A stretch of 46,121 nucleotides of DNA from positions 1 through 46,121 of the IMG/VR virus record IMGVR_UViG_3300046791_000055; one strand, given 5' to 3'. The position numbers and the translations under genes are program-made. Below are positions 14,811 through 22,609 of the stretch, piece by piece. Within the stretch, counting starts at the first letter, position 1, and each line of letters starts with the position of its first letter. The notes beneath the pieces were generated by a model. That model was given only the letters and a program-made list of their open reading frames with translations, was not told the origin of the DNA and did not search any database. Origin of the DNA: a virus.

Positions 14811-15569
14811 TCAAGCACCAAGAAACTGCCCGAAGGCACGTTCATAGTTGTTGAGGGTAGTGGCAGTGATGCCGGGAGCACTGTTGACTTCAAGCACAGC
14901 GCAGGTCCCATCTCGTCGAACTCGCATATCCACCGCCCCAAAATCGAGTCCCAAAGCACGCACAGATAGGAGAGCGGCATCTTTATGCTGCTGGTGGAGT
15001 TCTGCACCTTCTCTAGCATAAATCCACCCGTTGCCGTGAGTTCGAATCCAGTACCGCTCTGGTGAAGGATTTTCAACCCCACCTTGCTTTCTCTTCTCTG
15101 CGAAATCAACAACTTGATCCCGAACAACGTGAACTCTAACTTCCCGGTCGCACTTGTAGAAACGGGTGTAGAGCGGAGCCGGTGCAACCTGTTTCTTACC
15201 TTCCTTAGCGATGTAGAGATTGATCCCAGCTCCCGCACTAGAGCGCAGTAGTGTTCGTCCATAGACGGTGCTGCCGTCTGCGAGCCACTTTTCAGCGTCT
15301 CTTCGATCTGTTGTGAAGTCAACGGTTGGCACCATTGCCGCCCTAAGCGCTTGCAAAGTGGACAACTTGTTAACGGCTCTTCGTACGGCGCTTGGATCGT
15401 TGATGACATTCTGGCCATTCCTTATTCCGGGGATTTCAGAGCAACCCCAATTGATGACGGTAGAGGTTCGTATCGGCAGAGGGCGGCCCACTATCACCCG
15501 CCGGACGCCTAGCCTCCTAGCTAGGGTCCGAGATGATGCAGAACGCCTTGACACCATGACTGTGCTCAT
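14811..15569 (-). CDS. ATP-grasp ligase, RimK-like
   Basis: The 252-residue protein ends with the ATP-grasp metal site: LGLDFGAVDMRV (Asp214), then CAVLEVNSAPGI (Glu227, Asn229). Upstream, VYGRTLLRSSAGAGI and PLYTRFYKCDREVRVHVV fit the ATP-binding strands. The fold activates a carboxylate as acyl-phosphate for attack by an amine. The start overlaps the glutamine amidotransferase stop (TAATG). Its tight coupling to amidotransferase and amidoligases argues for one pathway making an amide- or peptide-linked product; substrate unknown. Confidence 0.85.
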   Translation of the reverse strand: MSTVMVSRRSASSRTLARRLGVRRVIVGRPLPIRTSTVINWGCSEIPGIRNGQNVINDPSAVRRAVNKLSTLQALRAAMVPTVDFTTDRRDAEKWLADGSTVYGRTLLRSSAGAGINLYIAKEGKKQVAPAPLYTRFYKCDREVRVHVVRDQVVDFAEKRKQGGVENPSPERYWIRTHGNGWIYAREGAELHQQHKDAALLSVRALGLDFGAVDMRVRRDGTCAVLEVNSAPGITATTLNNYERAFGQFLGA

Positions 15570-17032
15570 TAGTGCACCTTAGACCGCGACGGGAGCGAAG
15601 CCATATCCCGCGCATCGTCGTCCTCAGAGCAAGTCCCGCAAAGGAACGTAGCCGGAGTGCCGGGAAGCCAAGTGATCTTGTCCGCATCTTCCTTGGTTAC
15701 GCCGGAGCTACAAACAGCACAACCGGGCTTGACAAGCTCTTTCCAAGCACCCTCAGGCAGGAATATGGACCCCGGACCCTGAATCAACTCCGGTTGATCG
15801 TCCAAGTCAAGCTCTACTTTGGCGTCCTTGATGACTTTCTTGACTGCTTCGGTCACTGTTTTGCCCTCTCTCGCTTGTGTTTCTTTAACACGTTGCGCGA
15901 TTTCTGTCAAGTGGGTGTCGCAAATAATGATCTTGGTAAGCCCTCGGTTCTTCGTGACTTCCTGTACACGAATAACGCGGCAAGGGAGAGTATTTCCCTT
16001 CTCCTTGAAGTACTTCTCGTACAGGGCCCAGCCAGCAACCCGCACAGAGTGGACCCAAACCTCCTGCTTCTTGCCCGCGCCGTCGTAGCAGTGTCCGAAG
16101 ATTTTACCGAACTGGTCCTTCTTTTCCTTCTGATTCTCTTGACCCTGATAGCCCTCATAGTCCTCAAGGAACACTTCCACAATCTCGTCGCGCTTGAGCT
16201 TCATAGTCTCAAGTTCAACAGTTGAGAAGTCGAAGGCCCTATTCCGGCCCTCAAATGGCTCCCTAGCAGGCGGAGTGTACACACTCGCCTTAGGCTCCGG
16301 CTTAATGTCAATCATCTTCGGCTTAGCCGAGAGACCATCCGGCGTGATCTTCCAAGAGAACCACTGGTGCTCACCGGGATAGACCCACTTAGCGTTCTTA
16401 TCAAACTCAACGCTGTTGCGAGTTGTGAGCCAATCCAACATCTTGTACTCCGATCCGTAGTACAGGTTGCCCGCTGTGTCCGAGGAATAGAAGATATCCC
16501 GGTTATCGTTGCGAGCGATGTTGAACGTCTTATCCGTACCGTCCCACCAAACAAACACGAACCACCCGTTGATGGATTTCAACGTTTTAGCTACGTCTTC
16601 AGACTCCGCAAGTGCGAAAGCTGCGTGAGCTGAGTCAACATCATGGTTAAATCCAACGGGCGTGAGCCTGCGGTGATCGTGCAGTGTGCCGTTGTGCACA
16701 AGGATGATCTCCCGCTTCTCTTTGTAGTGGAACGGGTGACAATTCTTGTCCTTTACTGAGCCAATGGTCGCAGCGCGATTGTGGCCAATCGCTATACGAG
16801 CAAGGTCCATCCTCGCGTATCCGCGATCTGCAACGTCACTGTTGATGAAGTCAGGTCCCGATAGGGCCCGCTTATAGCTCTCAACGTCACCTTTATCCGT
16901 TACGAGGGCAACACCCGTACCACCTTGTCCCCTAAGGGAGTCGACATGGAGGCCCTGATACAGAAAATTGGCCCGTCGATTGTACAAGGTTCGAGTATCA
17001 CCGTTAGCTACGAATCCAACGATCCCACACAT
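15569..17032 (-). CDS. Class II glutamine amidotransferase
   Basis: The protein starts MCGIVGFVANGDTRT, with Cys2 as the N-terminal nucleophile after Met removal. It shows RGQGGTG, IAIGHNRAATIG and IILVHNGTLHDHRRL, the glutamine-binding motifs of the GATase II family. The 487 residues exceed the ~250-residue glutaminase domain: residues ~260-487 are a second domain of unknown role ending in a zinc ribbon (CAVC...CGTC). It should release ammonia from glutamine for the neighbouring ligases. Both ends are coupled to neighbours by TAATG. Confidence 0.9.
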   Translation of the reverse strand: MCGIVGFVANGDTRTLYNRRANFLYQGLHVDSLRGQGGTGVALVTDKGDVESYKRALSGPDFINSDVADRGYARMDLARIAIGHNRAATIGSVKDKNCHPFHYKEKREIILVHNGTLHDHRRLTPVGFNHDVDSAHAAFALAESEDVAKTLKSINGWFVFVWWDGTDKTFNIARNDNRDIFYSSDTAGNLYYGSEYKMLDWLTTRNSVEFDKNAKWVYPGEHQWFSWKITPDGLSAKPKMIDIKPEPKASVYTPPAREPFEGRNRAFDFSTVELETMKLKRDEIVEVFLEDYEGYQGQENQKEKKDQFGKIFGHCYDGAGKKQEVWVHSVRVAGWALYEKYFKEKGNTLPCRVIRVQEVTKNRGLTKIIICDTHLTEIAQRVKETQAREGKTVTEAVKKVIKDAKVELDLDDQPELIQGPGSIFLPEGAWKELVKPGCAVCSSGVTKEDADKITWLPGTPATFLCGTCSEDDDARDMASLPSRSKVH

Positions 17033-17994
17033 TAGGCAAGCTCCTTTCTAGCTTTGTCTATAAACGATTGATAGGCGGGGTTTATCCCGTCCGAAAGCGG
17101 ATAGACTGCCCCAACTGGTGCTGGCCTATCAAATCGGTACTTCTGCTCCATGTCGGTGGATATGGCTTGTACTAGGAAGATGCCCTCCCAAATAGCACGA
17201 TCATCCACGAGTCCCAAGAACCACTCCGGAAAGATGCTCCGGGCCATGTCCATAGCGCCACCCTTGGCGATAAACGCAACGAACTTGTCGTGCGTAAGCG
17301 CGGTTGGGCCCCACTGCGTACCTGTGGCGGCGTTGTAGATGGACATAATCAAGTTGATCCAATTACGAATCTTGGCGAAGTCCCCCGACATTTGCAGGTG
17401 TCGGAACTCGATTGATCCGTACTTCTCCAGTGCGTTACAATTCAACGCTGAGTATCGCTCTACGCTCTTGAGCACGTTCCTAGCTGATTGGCGATCCACG
17501 TCGTCCTTGAATATCGTGAACACGCTGTCAAGGTGATCCGATATCCTGTACCAAGGCGCACAGAAGTTGTTCGCTGTCCTGTCATCTCCTACGAACGAGA
17601 AGATGGACTGCTCGAACAGGGCGTAAATAACGAACAGTCGCTTCAGTTCGTCGACCTCCATATTACGCGTGTCAACATGAACATGAAGACCAGTGCGATA
17701 GTTATACACAAACGGATATTTAGCGACGAACGCAGCCGCTTTACTGACCGCAATATCCAAGTCTTGGCCGAACATGGGTTGTGCGAGCACAAGCTCGAAC
17801 CCGTTGTCCCGCAAGCTTCCGTCTCGCTCGTGCACCCAATGCGGTGCGTAGTCCTCTTGCACATACCTTGCCCCCTTGGGGTTCTCTATCTCCAGCTCCA
17901 GCCCTATGCGGAGCTTAGGCGCTAGCCAGTTCTTGGGATCAGCCTCGTACTGATAGCCAGAACTCGGGTGCCCCACCATGTCTCCTACTTTCAT
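17032..17994 (-). CDS. Amidoligase (Amidoligase_2-like COOH-NH2 ligase)
   Basis: The 320-residue protein shows the glutamine-synthetase-like amidoligase signature: GLELEIE (Glu33, Glu35), ERDGSLRDNGFELV, TGLHVHVDTR (His104, His106, Asp108) and RYSALNCNALEKYGSIEFRH. Such enzymes join carboxylates to amines with ATP. The start is coupled to the preceding unknown gene by ATGA. It is one of two amidoligases of different subfamilies in this operon. Confidence 0.86.
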   Translation of the reverse strand: MKVGDMVGHPSSGYQYEADPKNWLAPKLRIGLELEIENPKGARYVQEDYAPHWVHERDGSLRDNGFELVLAQPMFGQDLDIAVSKAAAFVAKYPFVYNYRTGLHVHVDTRNMEVDELKRLFVIYALFEQSIFSFVGDDRTANNFCAPWYRISDHLDSVFTIFKDDVDRQSARNVLKSVERYSALNCNALEKYGSIEFRHLQMSGDFAKIRNWINLIMSIYNAATGTQWGPTALTHDKFVAFIAKGGAMDMARSIFPEWFLGLVDDRAIWEGIFLVQAISTDMEQKYRFDRPAPVGAVYPLSDGINPAYQSFIDKARKELA

Positions 17995-18653
17995 TGTAGA
18001 ACAACTCCTCTACGAGTCACGCTCTTGACTATCTCGGCCAAGTTCTCCATGTGCGCGGGCATGATGATGGTGCTCCCGTCGTCGTATCCAACCACACCGT
18101 TTTTGTAAACGATGAGAGGATATCTTGAGGTCTTTTCCAATCGAACAAGGAATCTGCGAGAGAAAGCTCTCGCGTACACTTCTCCACTAGTCACCATCCC
18201 TAGTGCGGTGTTGTAGCTAGGATACGGCTTATCATAGTTGTCCATGATATCCAACACCCCAACCTTGAGCACCGGGCTCAGTTCCGTCATGTCTACTGCT
18301 ATGCCCGTAGCGTTGGCGAAGTAAATGTTGTTAGCCGTAACGACCTTCGAGTACTGTCGTTGCGGAAACGCCACACTCCTGATAACGTGGTTAGGCGTGT
18401 TGATGTACTTGGACTCAGGAATGTACCAAGTAGCGCTTTTCTTAATGTAATCAAGGCCGTAGGTCAACTCCTTCGTGGCTTTTCGAGCCGTGATTATCTC
18501 AATGCGGATAGGCAGAGCCGCATCAATACCGGGCACATCTCTGGGCACAGCCTTGATGAACTTGAAGGTGCGAATGCCTCCGCTCTTAGCTAGAGGTATC
18601 TTACCCCAACCCTCAACGTGAGCTTTGTAAAACTCTTCGTATTCATTCGCCAT
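17991..18653 (-). CDS. Unknown protein encoded between two amidoligases (220 aa)
   Basis: ATG at 18653 (MANEYEEFYKAHVEGWGK) is preceded by GAGG; it overlaps the upstream amidoligase by 11 bases, and its stop overlaps the next amidoligase as ATGA. The product looks like a soluble mixed alpha/beta protein (IRIEIITARKATKELTYG, GEVYARAFSRRFLVRLEK). I recognise no family. Its fixed place inside the ligase operon makes it a candidate acceptor, carrier or regulatory subunit. Confidence 0.75.
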   Translation of the reverse strand: MANEYEEFYKAHVEGWGKIPLAKSGGIRTFKFIKAVPRDVPGIDAALPIRIEIITARKATKELTYGLDYIKKSATWYIPESKYINTPNHVIRSVAFPQRQYSKVVTANNIYFANATGIAVDMTELSPVLKVGVLDIMDNYDKPYPSYNTALGMVTSGEVYARAFSRRFLVRLEKTSRYPLIVYKNGVVGYDDGSTIIMPAHMENLAEIVKSVTRRGVVLQ

Positions 18654-20013
18654 CTTCATCACCCTCGGGTTCTGCGATCCATTGTTCAACATCTGCTGCT
18701 TCTGCCCGCAACATCTCTGGCAACGGGAAGTCCCTACGCCGCCCATCAGGGAAGTGAACAGTGGCCAAGTAACCATCTGTTCGCATCATGAAGTGATACC
18801 GCCGGTCGCCGTCGTGCTGAGACGTAAAATTGTGATACACACCGGCTCGTCTGCCTGTGTAGACCACTCGTGCGAAATCATCGAACTGATCCATAGGAAT
18901 GTTGCCCATCGCCCAATTGAACAAATCAGGAAGACTGTTAAGACGAGTGACGTGACCTATCAGCGGTGGTGCGTCAAGCCCCATGCCAGCCCAAAGATCA
19001 CCATCTCTGCGGTTGTTGGCCGGAGCAGCAGCCTCAAGCAACTGTGCCAACCTATCACCTTCTGGCGCAGCATCAATGCCTATTGCTTGAATGGCCCCTG
19101 CTTCACTCTCCCGACTGTAACCCTCAAGCTGGAGCCTAGGAGGCTTAGCTGTGGACCTACGCCCACTCAGAGCGTTATCAATCTTCTTTCGCACGCCCAA
19201 CAAGTTCACGTTGAAGCCCGAGTAGTCTTTCTTGTCAAAGCTGTAGCGGGCATTGAGAAGATCACCACTGTGATACACTTTAGCTAGCTCCGAGATTGCG
19301 TCATCGTTTTTTGTTGTGAGAATACGCTTGATGCTCTCGTCTATCTGCATGAGATAGGGAATGTAATCCCCACCCATCCACAGTGTGTTAGGAGTCCTGT
19401 ACTCCACACCGTACGGAGTCTCCCGCCAAATGCCGGGGATACCGTAAAACTTTTCGCGCGGCGTCTTTGAGGGCGAGAACGCGCGCCCCCAATACGCGGC
19501 TAGGAACTGCACAAACGCTTTCTTAGGCAACCAATCTGGCCAAGGATCACAACCGATGTGAACGTGGCCTCCCGCAAAGCGCAAGCTCCCCATTTCCTCG
19601 ATGGAAACTGGTGGCCTGATTTCTTGTTCTGAGAAAGCGTCTTTGTCAGTCGTGCAACCAATCTCGGTGAAGCCGGGATTGTCTTGGTACTTCTTGGGTA
19701 CCTCAATGTGATCCTGACCGAGAGTGTATTTAACGACTCTCCCCAAGAATCCGCGCCCTGCTCCAGCGATGATTTCGTCAATGCTGCAACAGAGCACATC
19801 ACCCAACTGCGACAGGTGTTCCATTGGCTTAACGTTAAGCTCAACGGCTACACCGTCTTTGAGCATACCAACACCAAACTTCTTGCAGATGTGACTATCC
19901 AGCATCTGCGGTGCGCCCTTAGTGCCCTCGATTTGCAGTTCCCAAGAGGGAATCAAACCCCCCGTTCTGTTCGTAAAAAGGATTTCGGGGTCGGCCCCGT
20001 ATGTAATCCTCAT
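18643..20013 (-). CDS. Phage-type COOH-NH2 ligase (type 2 amidoligase)
   Basis: The 456-residue protein has GADPEILF at the N-terminus (Asp8, Glu10), GTKG and DGVAVELNVKP (53-63), FAGGHVHIGC (His150, His152) and YGIPGIWRETPYGVEYRTPN. This is the pattern of phage type 2 COOH-NH2 ligases, a glutamine-synthetase fold family. Residues ~280-456 form an extra domain that may bind substrate. The start overlaps the preceding stop (TAATG). It should form an amide bond at ATP cost, probably with the amidotransferase downstream supplying ammonia. Confidence 0.86.
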   Translation of the reverse strand: MRITYGADPEILFTNRTGGLIPSWELQIEGTKGAPQMLDSHICKKFGVGMLKDGVAVELNVKPMEHLSQLGDVLCCSIDEIIAGAGRGFLGRVVKYTLGQDHIEVPKKYQDNPGFTEIGCTTDKDAFSEQEIRPPVSIEEMGSLRFAGGHVHIGCDPWPDWLPKKAFVQFLAAYWGRAFSPSKTPREKFYGIPGIWRETPYGVEYRTPNTLWMGGDYIPYLMQIDESIKRILTTKNDDAISELAKVYHSGDLLNARYSFDKKDYSGFNVNLLGVRKKIDNALSGRRSTAKPPRLQLEGYSRESEAGAIQAIGIDAAPEGDRLAQLLEAAAPANNRRDGDLWAGMGLDAPPLIGHVTRLNSLPDLFNWAMGNIPMDQFDDFARVVYTGRRAGVYHNFTSQHDGDRRYHFMMRTDGYLATVHFPDGRRRDFPLPEMLRAEAADVEQWIAEPEGDEDGE

Positions 20014-20213
20014 TAGCTAGTCGCTCCTTCTACCCACGCAACAAAGTCGTGGTATTTGACTTCAAGTTGTTCCGCAATACTACTCCAAGCGAACGATTCT
20101 TCTGATCCCGGCTCAATCTCCGCCAGTGTATTGGCTCGCAGTGCTGCCTCCTGCCACTCCAAATACAGGGACTCTTTTCGGTGGTTCAATCTCTCTACGA
20201 ACTGCTGGTGCAA
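20013..20213 (-). CDS. Small hypothetical protein (66 aa)
   Basis: This helical acidic protein (KESLYLEWQEAALRANTLA) uses a TTG start at 20213 or an internal TTG at 20189. It overlaps the preceding zinc-ribbon gene by about 100 bp, and its TAA overlaps the amidoligase ATG. The coupling supports it; no family recognised. Confidence 0.52.
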   Translation of the reverse strand: MHQQFVERLNHRKESLYLEWQEAALRANTLAEIEPGSEESFAWSSIAEQLEVKYHDFVAWVEGATS

Positions 20214-20358
20214 CTGGCTTACTCCTTGAGCCTATTCCAAATTTATTAAGGGCCGAGTGACTGATGATGTGAGTCAACAAGTACGCAGACTCAGCGCATT
20301 TCGGGCACCCCCCATCAAACTCTCCCGAGTGCCCACAGACTGTGCAAGTACCTCGCAC
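20113..20358 (-). CDS. Small zinc-ribbon protein (81 aa)
   Basis: GTG at 20358 has AGAGGG seven bases upstream and overlaps the previous stop (TAGTG). The N-terminus, CTVCGHSGEFDGGCPKC, is a four-Cys zinc ribbon, followed by a Pro/Gly-rich tail that overlaps the next gene. Function unknown. Confidence 0.62.
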   Translation of the reverse strand: MRGTCTVCGHSGEFDGGCPKCAESAYLLTHIISHSALNKFGIGSRSKPVAPAVRREIEPPKRVPVFGVAGGSTASQYTGGD

Positions 20359-20633
20359 TATGCATCCCTCTTATCGAATGACAACGGAAACTTTGGCTTG
20401 TAAATGGTTTGTTCTGTCTCAAAGCACCCCAAGCCTAGGTACTTGACGACTGGTGATGTTCTAACCAACCCTTCTCCCTTTACCATCCCCTCCTCATTGC
20501 CGGGATGGTCAAACACACGATTGACCAAGGCTGAGTGGCCTTCTTTTAAGAACAACAAATCACCGTAAATAACGATGGGTTTCGCCACTTGAGCGGCGTA
20601 ACGTTTTAACGTTGACTTGCTTGTGACAATCAC
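20358..20633 (-). CDS. Hypothetical protein (91 aa)
   Basis: GTG at 20633 is preceded by GGGAG, which also encodes the last codons (PGSVK) of the upstream gene, so the two are coupled. The product looks like a small folded protein (VIYGDLLFLKEGHSALVNRV). No family recognised. Confidence 0.65.
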   Translation of the reverse strand: MIVTSKSTLKRYAAQVAKPIVIYGDLLFLKEGHSALVNRVFDHPGNEEGMVKGEGLVRTSPVVKYLGLGCFETEQTIYKPKFPLSFDKRDA

Positions 20634-20827
20634 TTCACACTCCCAGGCTCAACTGAAAGAAGTTTTTGCTTCGGCTCACCGTCTACTTCCATGTATCCGG
20701 TAAGCGTGTAAACACCTACGATTATTTTCCTTCCGTGTGGATCAGGAATACCCTCGTTAAAACTTTGGTATCCCGACTCCTTGTGGTCGTTGCCGTAAAT
20801 AAACGCAGGAAATTTTGGTATCTTCAT
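20630..20827 (-). CDS. Hypothetical protein (65 aa)
   Basis: ATG at 20827 has GGGAG six bases upstream; an earlier in-frame start adds 11 residues without a better site. The product (KIPKFPAFIYGND, KIIVGVYTLTGYMEVDG) seems to be a small beta-rich protein. It ends EPGSVK, as does the alternative frame just upstream. Function unknown. Confidence 0.62.
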   Translation of the reverse strand: MKIPKFPAFIYGNDHKESGYQSFNEGIPDPHGRKIIVGVYTLTGYMEVDGEPKQKLLSVEPGSVK

Positions 20828-20863
20828 TTCACGCTCCCGGGTTTTGTGTAGCCACGCCACTCA

Positions 20864-21307
20864 TCATGCCTTGCTCGTGCCGTCATACGAGAGAAGTCTG
20901 CGATCCTCTGCGAAAGGCGACGCTGGCCTTTCGATTCCTTGATCGGAGTCGTATCGTGGACCATCTGATTCGTACAGCTTTCTGCGTTTCTCGGATTCGC
21001 TCGCAGATACGGGAGCCGGGATAAAACCAAACGGTTGTTTTTCTTCGCCGCGTTCCTGCTTGGGAAGAACACACGACGTACCGCCCGGAATTGCTTGTTC
21101 AGCAGCACAAAGTGATCGAGGAATCTCACCCACTTGCATCCGGCTTGCGTCTCCGATTCGCTCAGGTTGAACCACGCTGGCTTGTCCATTGTCCATCTCC
21201 GATTGTGGGACCAAAAGAAAGTAGCACAATCCACTACGGCAGTGTTGTGACCGTGTGAAGTGCTGACCGCAATTCAAACAAAGACTTCTTGCTAAGACGT
21301 TCTGCAT
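20864..21307 (-). CDS. Hypothetical Cys-rich N-terminal protein (147 aa)
   Basis: ATG at 21307 overlaps the upstream TAA and has GGAGAAG upstream. The N-terminus, SLCLNCGQHFTRSQHCRSGLC, suggests a zinc finger; the rest is polar and Pro/Ser/Glu-rich, probably disordered. A second open frame on the same strand continues past its stop to 20824 and encodes ARHDEWRGYTKPGSVK, so a frameshift or a 20-codon ORF (20824-20886) is possible. No family recognised. Confidence 0.6.
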   Translation of the reverse strand: MQNVLARSLCLNCGQHFTRSQHCRSGLCYFLLVPQSEMDNGQASVVQPERIGDASRMQVGEIPRSLCAAEQAIPGGTSCVLPKQERGEEKQPFGFIPAPVSASESEKRRKLYESDGPRYDSDQGIERPASPFAEDRRLLSYDGTSKA

Positions 21308-21456
21308 TACTTCTTCTCCAGAAGTTCGACTGAAAGAACATTCCCTCCACCCCACATGCGTGGGGCCATTGCGCTAGCTATCTGCACGTTCTCGGCTGCA
21401 ATGAAAACCTTCAAATCGTAATTCTTACGTTCGAGCATTACGATAAACATTCTCAT
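21307..21456 (-). CDS. Small hypothetical protein (49 aa)
   Basis: ATG at 21456 overlaps the stop of the membrane protein upstream (ATGA) and has GGTGGG upstream. The product (RKNYDLKVFIAAENVQIASA) looks like a beta-alpha unit. The stop overlaps the next start (TAATG). Not recognised. Confidence 0.58.
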   Translation of the reverse strand: MRMFIVMLERKNYDLKVFIAAENVQIASAMAPRMWGGGNVLSVELLEKK

Positions 21457-21644
21457 GACAGCGCCCACCCCCACAAGAAAGTCAACAGCCAAAGCAAAGT
21501 GGGCACCAAGATGAGCAGAAGAACTGTCACGCTTAAGAGTGCCCAAAACTTACCCCATTTGGTCCACGGGCGTGAATACTCACGATAACAATTATCGCAG
21601 TAATCTTCACACATGAACCACTGGTTGTGCCTCTTCCTGTCCAT
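21453..21644 (-). CDS. Small membrane protein with Cys-rich N-terminus (63 aa)
   Basis: The N-terminus has CEDYCDNCYREYSRPW, a possible zinc knuckle, followed by one long hydrophobic segment (FWALLSVTVLLLILVPTLLW and beyond, residues ~33-58). It begins one base after the preceding stop and ends in an ATGA overlap. It is probably an inner-membrane protein; role unknown. Confidence 0.65.
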   Translation of the reverse strand: MDRKRHNQWFMCEDYCDNCYREYSRPWTKWGKFWALLSVTVLLLILVPTLLWLLTFLWGWALS

Positions 21645-21645
21645 G

Positions 21646-21843
21646 TTAGCTGCCGATCAGTGACGTGTAGACAACTGGCTGCGGCTTCAGCTCATACTTG
21701 CCCACTCCCTTGAGAATGTACACCGGCTTACCAGTGTTTGCAATCAAGCGCGTAGCTTCGACCTGCGCCTCGGTTATCGTTGCGTGTTTACGAGTCGGAG
21801 TGCTACGACCCTCGACAAAGAGCATGTAGAATACTTCGTCCAT
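21646..21843 (-). CDS. Small hypothetical protein (65 aa)
   Basis: ATG at 21843 has AGGAG six bases upstream. The product, MDEVFYMLFVEGRSTPTRKH then ATITEAQVEATRLIANTGKP, has a strand-helix-strand pattern found in many small phage proteins. It is the first gene after a hairpin and a 112-bp gap. No family recognised. Confidence 0.65.
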   Translation of the reverse strand: MDEVFYMLFVEGRSTPTRKHATITEAQVEATRLIANTGKPVYILKGVGKYELKPQPVVYTSLIGS

Positions 21844-21882
21844 CTCAATCTCCTACGTTTGTTGCGGACAAACTAAAGCCCC

Positions 21883-21900
21883 GGCGGGCAAAGGCCCGCC
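21883..21900 (-). terminator. Possible terminator hairpin
   Basis: GGCGGGC and GCCCGCC pair around a 4-nt loop. On the minus strand the stem is followed by GGGGCTTTAGTTTG, an imperfect U-tract. It lies 55 bp past the stop of the 21956-22264 gene and may terminate or attenuate that transcript. Confidence 0.4.
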
Positions 21901-21955
21901 AAGGCGAAATTTAACTAGTGCTTACTTGAAACGTACTGACCCCCCGGTCAATATC

Positions 21956-22264
21956 TCAAACAGTACCTAAATGTCGGTCCTTGAAGCAATCGGCCTCACA
22001 CCGTTCGCAAACTACTAGAACGCCCCTTCGGCATTCAATAGCGTGCATAGATGCGCGATAAAACATCAAATCGTGCGGATGCCCAATGTCCCCGTTGGGC
22101 GTGAGTTTTGAATCCTCCCAAAAATGCGATATGTGTTCGCATTCGCACACTTGTGCTTCCCCGTCTGGTTTGTGGGGATGGAGGATATTAAAGAAGGCCC
22201 CCTTAGATTCTTGTAGGCTGAGTTCAGCCTTGAGGGACTTCAGACGTGTGGCGTAAGATGCCAT
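21956..22264 (-). CDS. Hypothetical Cys/His-rich protein (102 aa)
   Basis: The N-terminal helix (KSLKAELSLQESKG) is followed by many Cys and His residues: CECEHISHFWED, HPHDLMFYRASMH, CERCEADCF. This suggests metal binding, perhaps an HNH-like or zinc-ribbon fold, but I cannot place it in a family. It lies downstream of a membrane micro-protein and before a candidate terminator. Confidence 0.62.
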   Translation of the reverse strand: MASYATRLKSLKAELSLQESKGAFFNILHPHKPDGEAQVCECEHISHFWEDSKLTPNGDIGHPHDLMFYRASMHAIECRRGVLVVCERCEADCFKDRHLGTV

Positions 22265-22284
22265 CTGATTAGTTTCTTTGGTTC

Positions 22285-22410
22285 TCAGTCATCAATGCAA
22301 GTTGCCAAGAGCCACTCAAGAGCGGAGACGAGGGCGCTAAGAATAGCGCCAACCGCTCCAAGAACGATCATGATTACCGCGAGAGTTAGCAGAATGTCAA
22401 ACGCGCCCAT
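22285..22410 (-). CDS. Membrane micro-protein (41 aa)
   Basis: ATG at 22410 has AGGAG seven bases upstream, a strong site, and overlaps the end of the preceding gene by 14 bases. The peptide MGAFDILLTLAVIMIVLGAV continues hydrophobic to residue ~36 and ends CIDD. Clear single transmembrane segment; function unknown. Confidence 0.66.
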   Translation of the reverse strand: MGAFDILLTLAVIMIVLGAVGAILSALVSALEWLLATCIDD

Positions 22411-22609
22411 TGCCTTTCTCCTTACGCGCAGCCGCGAAACGATTGTGACAATCAACCCGACCCTTGAGATACGCAGTCAGCAACAACGCATCTATTAACG
22501 AGCGCTTCATCCGATCATCTCCGCAGATCACACCAATCGTGATTTTATCTGCGTCAGTCGGTGCAAATCCAACCTCGTTAAGTTTTAACGTTTTAGCTAT
22601 CTGGTCCAT
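22397..22609 (-). CDS. Hypothetical protein (70 aa)
   Basis: ATG at 22609 is chosen because AGGA lies seven bases upstream; the ATG at 22615 is too close to it. The product, KTLKLNEVGFAPTDADKITI then CGDDRMKRSLIDALLLTAYL, is a small basic protein. It is the first gene after one of the ECF-like promoter motifs. Not recognised. Confidence 0.63.
   Translation of the reverse strand: MDQIAKTLKLNEVGFAPTDADKITIGVICGDDRMKRSLIDALLLTAYLKGRVDCHNRFAAARKEKGNGRV

Noticed and set aside
15040-15065. tRNA T-arm-like GTTCGAATCC
   Set aside because: It lies in the conserved coding part of the ATP-grasp gene and no acceptor stem or anticodon arm can be formed around it.
20824-21234. 136-codon minus-strand frame
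   Set aside because: It overlaps the better supported 20864-21307 gene over nearly its whole length; only its last ~20 codons look coding, noted as a possible frameshift or micro-gene.
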